In this document: positions 5,530 through 7,320 of the stretch, piece after piece
Position numbering within the stretch: the stretch's first letter is position 1
Layout of the letters: every line of letters starts with the position of its first letter
Assembly: GCA_030740315.1 (NCBI GenBank)
Contig: JASLXN010000070.1
Span: 1 to 7,320 of the forward strand
Reading direction: 5' to 3'
DNA: 7,320 nucleotides
Source of the DNA: Dehalococcoidia bacterium
Lineage (GTDB): Bacteria > Chloroflexota > Dehalococcoidia > JACVQG01 > JAHKAY01
Translations under genes and position numbers: made by a program
The notes under the pieces: generated by a model
Told to the model about the DNA's origin: nothing
Databases searched by the model: none
What the model saw: the letters and a program-made list of their open reading frames with translations, nothing else

Positions 5530-6998
5530 AGTGCCTCTTTCCTCGGCCCTTCCACATCGGGGAGCTTGCCGTGCCGCGTGGACGGAACAGGTTTCCCGGC
5601 ATTGGTGTGGTAGTTATTAAAGCGGTGGACAGAGGAGGCCGCAGCGTGAAAGTTTGAAAATACGGGCACCCCCGCTCCCACGCACTTTTGCAAAGTCCTG
5701 ATTGAAGTCTCAGCCGCTTCCGGGCTGCCGGTGAAGCTGTTGATGCCCACCACATGTAAACTTAGCTCTCTGTGGGCGCGGGCCATGGCGTCCGCCTGGT
5801 CATCTACAATTTCCGGATTGGCCCTGTGTGTGTGGGATGGCACCCATAGATGCACCATGGCTAGGTCCACATTCGGCGAGGTGTCCAGGGCGGCAAGCAC
5901 CTTGAACAGCGGCCCGGCCATCCATATCACCCCGGGTGACCCGTCCACTGGGTTGGCGGTGCTGGTGCCTACCGGGGGCATGAAGCTCCCTATGGTCTGC
6001 CGAGTGGCTGCATCCAGCGGTGGCACGCTCAGGCCGCCTCTCTCGCAGTCATCGGCGGCTTTGACACCCAAGCCGCCGCCGAAGACCACTATGGCTGTAC
6101 GGTCGCCCACAGGCGGAGTGAAATGGTAAAAACCCACCGCCAGGTCCACCAGATCATTGAGGCTGGTGGCGGCCACCGCCCCGGCCTGGCGGCATAAGGC
6201 CCACCAGACCTCACCCCGCCCCACCAGTGAGCCTGTATGGGAGCTTACAGCGCGGCCCCCGGCCCCTGAAGTGCCACCTTTAAGAATGAGCACCGGTTTT
6301 CGGGCGGCCACGTCCCGGAGCACGGAGAAGAAACGATTGTCCCTTACCCCCTCCAGATATAGGGCGATAATGCGGGTATCCGGGTCTTGGCCATAATAAT
6401 CCAGGAAGTCTGTTTCGTTGAGGTCGGAGCCGTTGCCGTAGCACACCGCTTTGCTGAAACGCACCCCCCGCGTGGCGGCGGCATCGGTGAACTCCACGGC
6501 GATGGCTGAACTCTGGGAGGCCATCGCCAGGCCGCCCGGCTCCGTGGGCATATCATTTAGGGTACACAGCCCGGAGGCTAGACAGCTCAGACCGAAGCAG
6601 TTGGGGCCGATGACGCGCATCCCCGCCTGCTGGGCCAGGGCCACCACCTCCGCCTCCAGCCGTTTGCCCTCGCTCTCACCGGTCTCGCTGAACCCGGCGC
6701 TGAAGATGTGCAGCCCCTTCGCGCCTTTCTGAACACATTCCTGCGCTATACGGGGCATGTGGCGGGCCGCTAGGGCGCAGATGACCAAGTCCACCGGGCC
6801 GGGGATATCCAGAAGACTTGGGTAGGACTTGAGGCCTCTTATCTCGTTCGCCCTGGGGTTTACCGGGTAGATTTCCCCGCGGAAGCCATAGCGGAGGAGG
6901 GGGTCTAGGAGAATCAAGTTGGTTCCGCTGTTGGCCTCGGCGGATGCGCCCACGACGGCGACCGATGAGGGAAAGAAGATATCATCCAGCCCGGCCAT
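5526..6998 (-). CDS. ADP-forming acetyl/acyl-CoA synthetase, alpha subunit (CoA-binding, phosphohistidine)
   Basis: An NDP-forming acyl-CoA synthetase alpha subunit. With an ATP-grasp beta subunit this family converts acyl-CoA, ADP and phosphate to acid, CoA and ATP through a phosphohistidine. The CoA-binding Rossmann domain is residues 5-140, with SVAVVGAS (12-19), IYPVNPRA (43-50) and VIGPNCFGL (129-137). A succinyl-CoA-ligase-like domain follows, with the phosphate-carrying histidine in SSHTGSLVG (252-260, His254). A third domain includes FGGGLGVKAADDCE (306-319) and NPVD (349-352). The length of 490 fits an unfused alpha subunit plus about 25 extra C-terminal residues; no ATP-grasp beta subunit lies in the window. 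ATG at 6998 has AAAGGA (complement of 7005-7010) in front and lies three bases after the RACo stop. Sitting between RACo and cooC, it most likely handles acetyl-CoA from CODH/ACS, but other acyl-CoAs are possible. Confidence 0.88.
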   Translation of the reverse strand: MAGLDDIFFPSSVAVVGASAEANSGTNLILLDPLLRYGFRGEIYPVNPRANEIRGLKSYPSLLDIPGPVDLVICALAARHMPRIAQECVQKGAKGLHIFSAGFSETGESEGKRLEAEVVALAQQAGMRVIGPNCFGLSCLASGLCTLNDMPTEPGGLAMASQSSAIAVEFTDAAATRGVRFSKAVCYGNGSDLNETDFLDYYGQDPDTRIIALYLEGVRDNRFFSVLRDVAARKPVLILKGGTSGAGGRAVSSHTGSLVGRGEVWWALCRQAGAVAATSLNDLVDLAVGFYHFTPPVGDRTAIVVFGGGLGVKAADDCERGGLSVPPLDAATRQTIGSFMPPVGTSTANPVDGSPGVIWMAGPLFKVLAALDTSPNVDLAMVHLWVPSHTHRANPEIVDDQADAMARAHRELSLHVVGINSFTGSPEAAETSIRTLQKCVGAGVPVFSNFHAAASSVHRFNNYHTNAGKPVPSTRHGKLPDVEGPRKEAL

Positions 6999-7001
6999 GG
7001 C

Positions 7002-7320
7002 CTATCCTTTCTCCATCGCTGCTCTCACTGACGGGAAGAGGTTCATGTTGGTGTGTGGTAGGAACAGGGCGGCGCTGAACTCATCCATAAATGAAGGCTC
7101 GGCGATAAGTTCAAAATAGGTTAGCATGCTCACCACATCGTCCGCCTGTGCTCGGGCGTGGCGAGAGATTAGGGCGTGGTAGGCACCGCTGAGTGAGGTA
7201 TTTCCCAGAAAGGAGAACCGGTCCCAGGGCAGGTCCGGCAACAGCCCTATTTGTATTGCACCCTCTACATTAATGTGCTGGCCGAAGGCGCCGCCGATGA
7301 ATACCTGCTCCACATCGGCC
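7002..7320 (-). CDS. RACo-type corrinoid-protein reductive activator, C-terminal part (5' end outside window)
   Basis: The last 105 residues of an ASKHA-domain protein (DUF4445) of the RACo group, ATP-dependent activators that return the cobalt of corrinoid/iron-sulfur proteins from the inactive Co(II) to the Co(I) state. The frame is open to the window edge, so the GTG at 7313 is an internal valine codon. Conserved blocks are FIGGAFGQHI, AIQIGLLPDLP, FLGNTSLSGAYHALISR and, near the end, the LFPSV box; together they match the C-terminal nucleotide-binding half. The N-terminal 2Fe-2S domain typical of RACo is outside the window, so its presence is assumed. It is the most upstream visible gene of the minus-strand operon and lies three bases before the acyl-CoA synthetase gene. 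A corrinoid activator for a methyltransferase other than the acetyl-CoA pathway is possible but less likely next to acsE. Confidence 0.87.
   Translation of the reverse strand, partial: ADVEQVFIGGAFGQHINVEGAIQIGLLPDLPWDRFSFLGNTSLSGAYHALISRHARAQADDVVSMLTYFELIAEPSFMDEFSAALFLPHTNMNLFPSVRAAMEKG

Noticed and set aside
7311..7313. GTG at 7313 as the start of the RACo-like gene
   Set aside because: The frame runs on to the window edge and the protein would lack most of its conserved ASKHA domain; this GTG is an internal valine codon.

Overview
The window holds two operons that run toward each other and meet across a 577-base spacer without an intact gene. It reads as part of the genome of a GC-rich, strictly anaerobic bacterium. 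On the minus strand are proteins of the Wood-Ljungdahl (reductive acetyl-CoA) pathway: a RACo-type corrinoid-protein activator, a CooC-type nickel-insertion ATPase and an AcsE-type methyltransferase. With them is the alpha subunit of an ADP-forming acyl-CoA synthetase. The plus strand carries a BadF/HgdC-type activase plus plsX, a bacterial lipid gene. This combination fits an uncultured anaerobic Chloroflexota (Dehalococcoidia-like) or similar acetogenic or subsurface lineage. The placement is an inference from gene content, not from a marker gene.

Plus-strand operon (1-3252): the 3' end of an ATP-dependent acyl-CoA dehydratase/reductase activase with a cysteine-rich tail, plsX (phosphate acyltransferase), thioredoxin, a small thioredoxin-fold protein with a CxxxC motif, and thioredoxin reductase. 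The genes are separated by 1-2 bases or overlap, and three of the five start with GTG or depend on close coupling, so they are very probably one transcript. A perfect 8-bp hairpin follows two bases after the trxB stop. Thioredoxin, its reductase and the CxxxC protein look like one redox module fed by NADPH.

Spacer (3253-3829): on the minus strand a recognisable but broken HicA-type toxin gene carries an in-frame TGA. It abuts a degenerate inverted-repeat element, a nested stem structure and an 8-base tandem duplication. This is the only part of the window that looks accessory or decaying.

Minus-strand operon (7320 down to 3830): RACo C-terminus, ADP-forming acyl-CoA synthetase alpha subunit, CooC, AcsE. 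Spacings are 3 bases, a 4-base ATGA overlap, and 20 bases with a strong ribosome-binding site. Together they describe upkeep of the CODH/acetyl-CoA synthase machinery: re-reduction of the corrinoid protein, nickel loading and methyl delivery. A possible ATP-yielding exit from acetyl-CoA to acetate is built into the same transcript. No CRISPR array, tRNA, rRNA or complete insertion sequence was seen.
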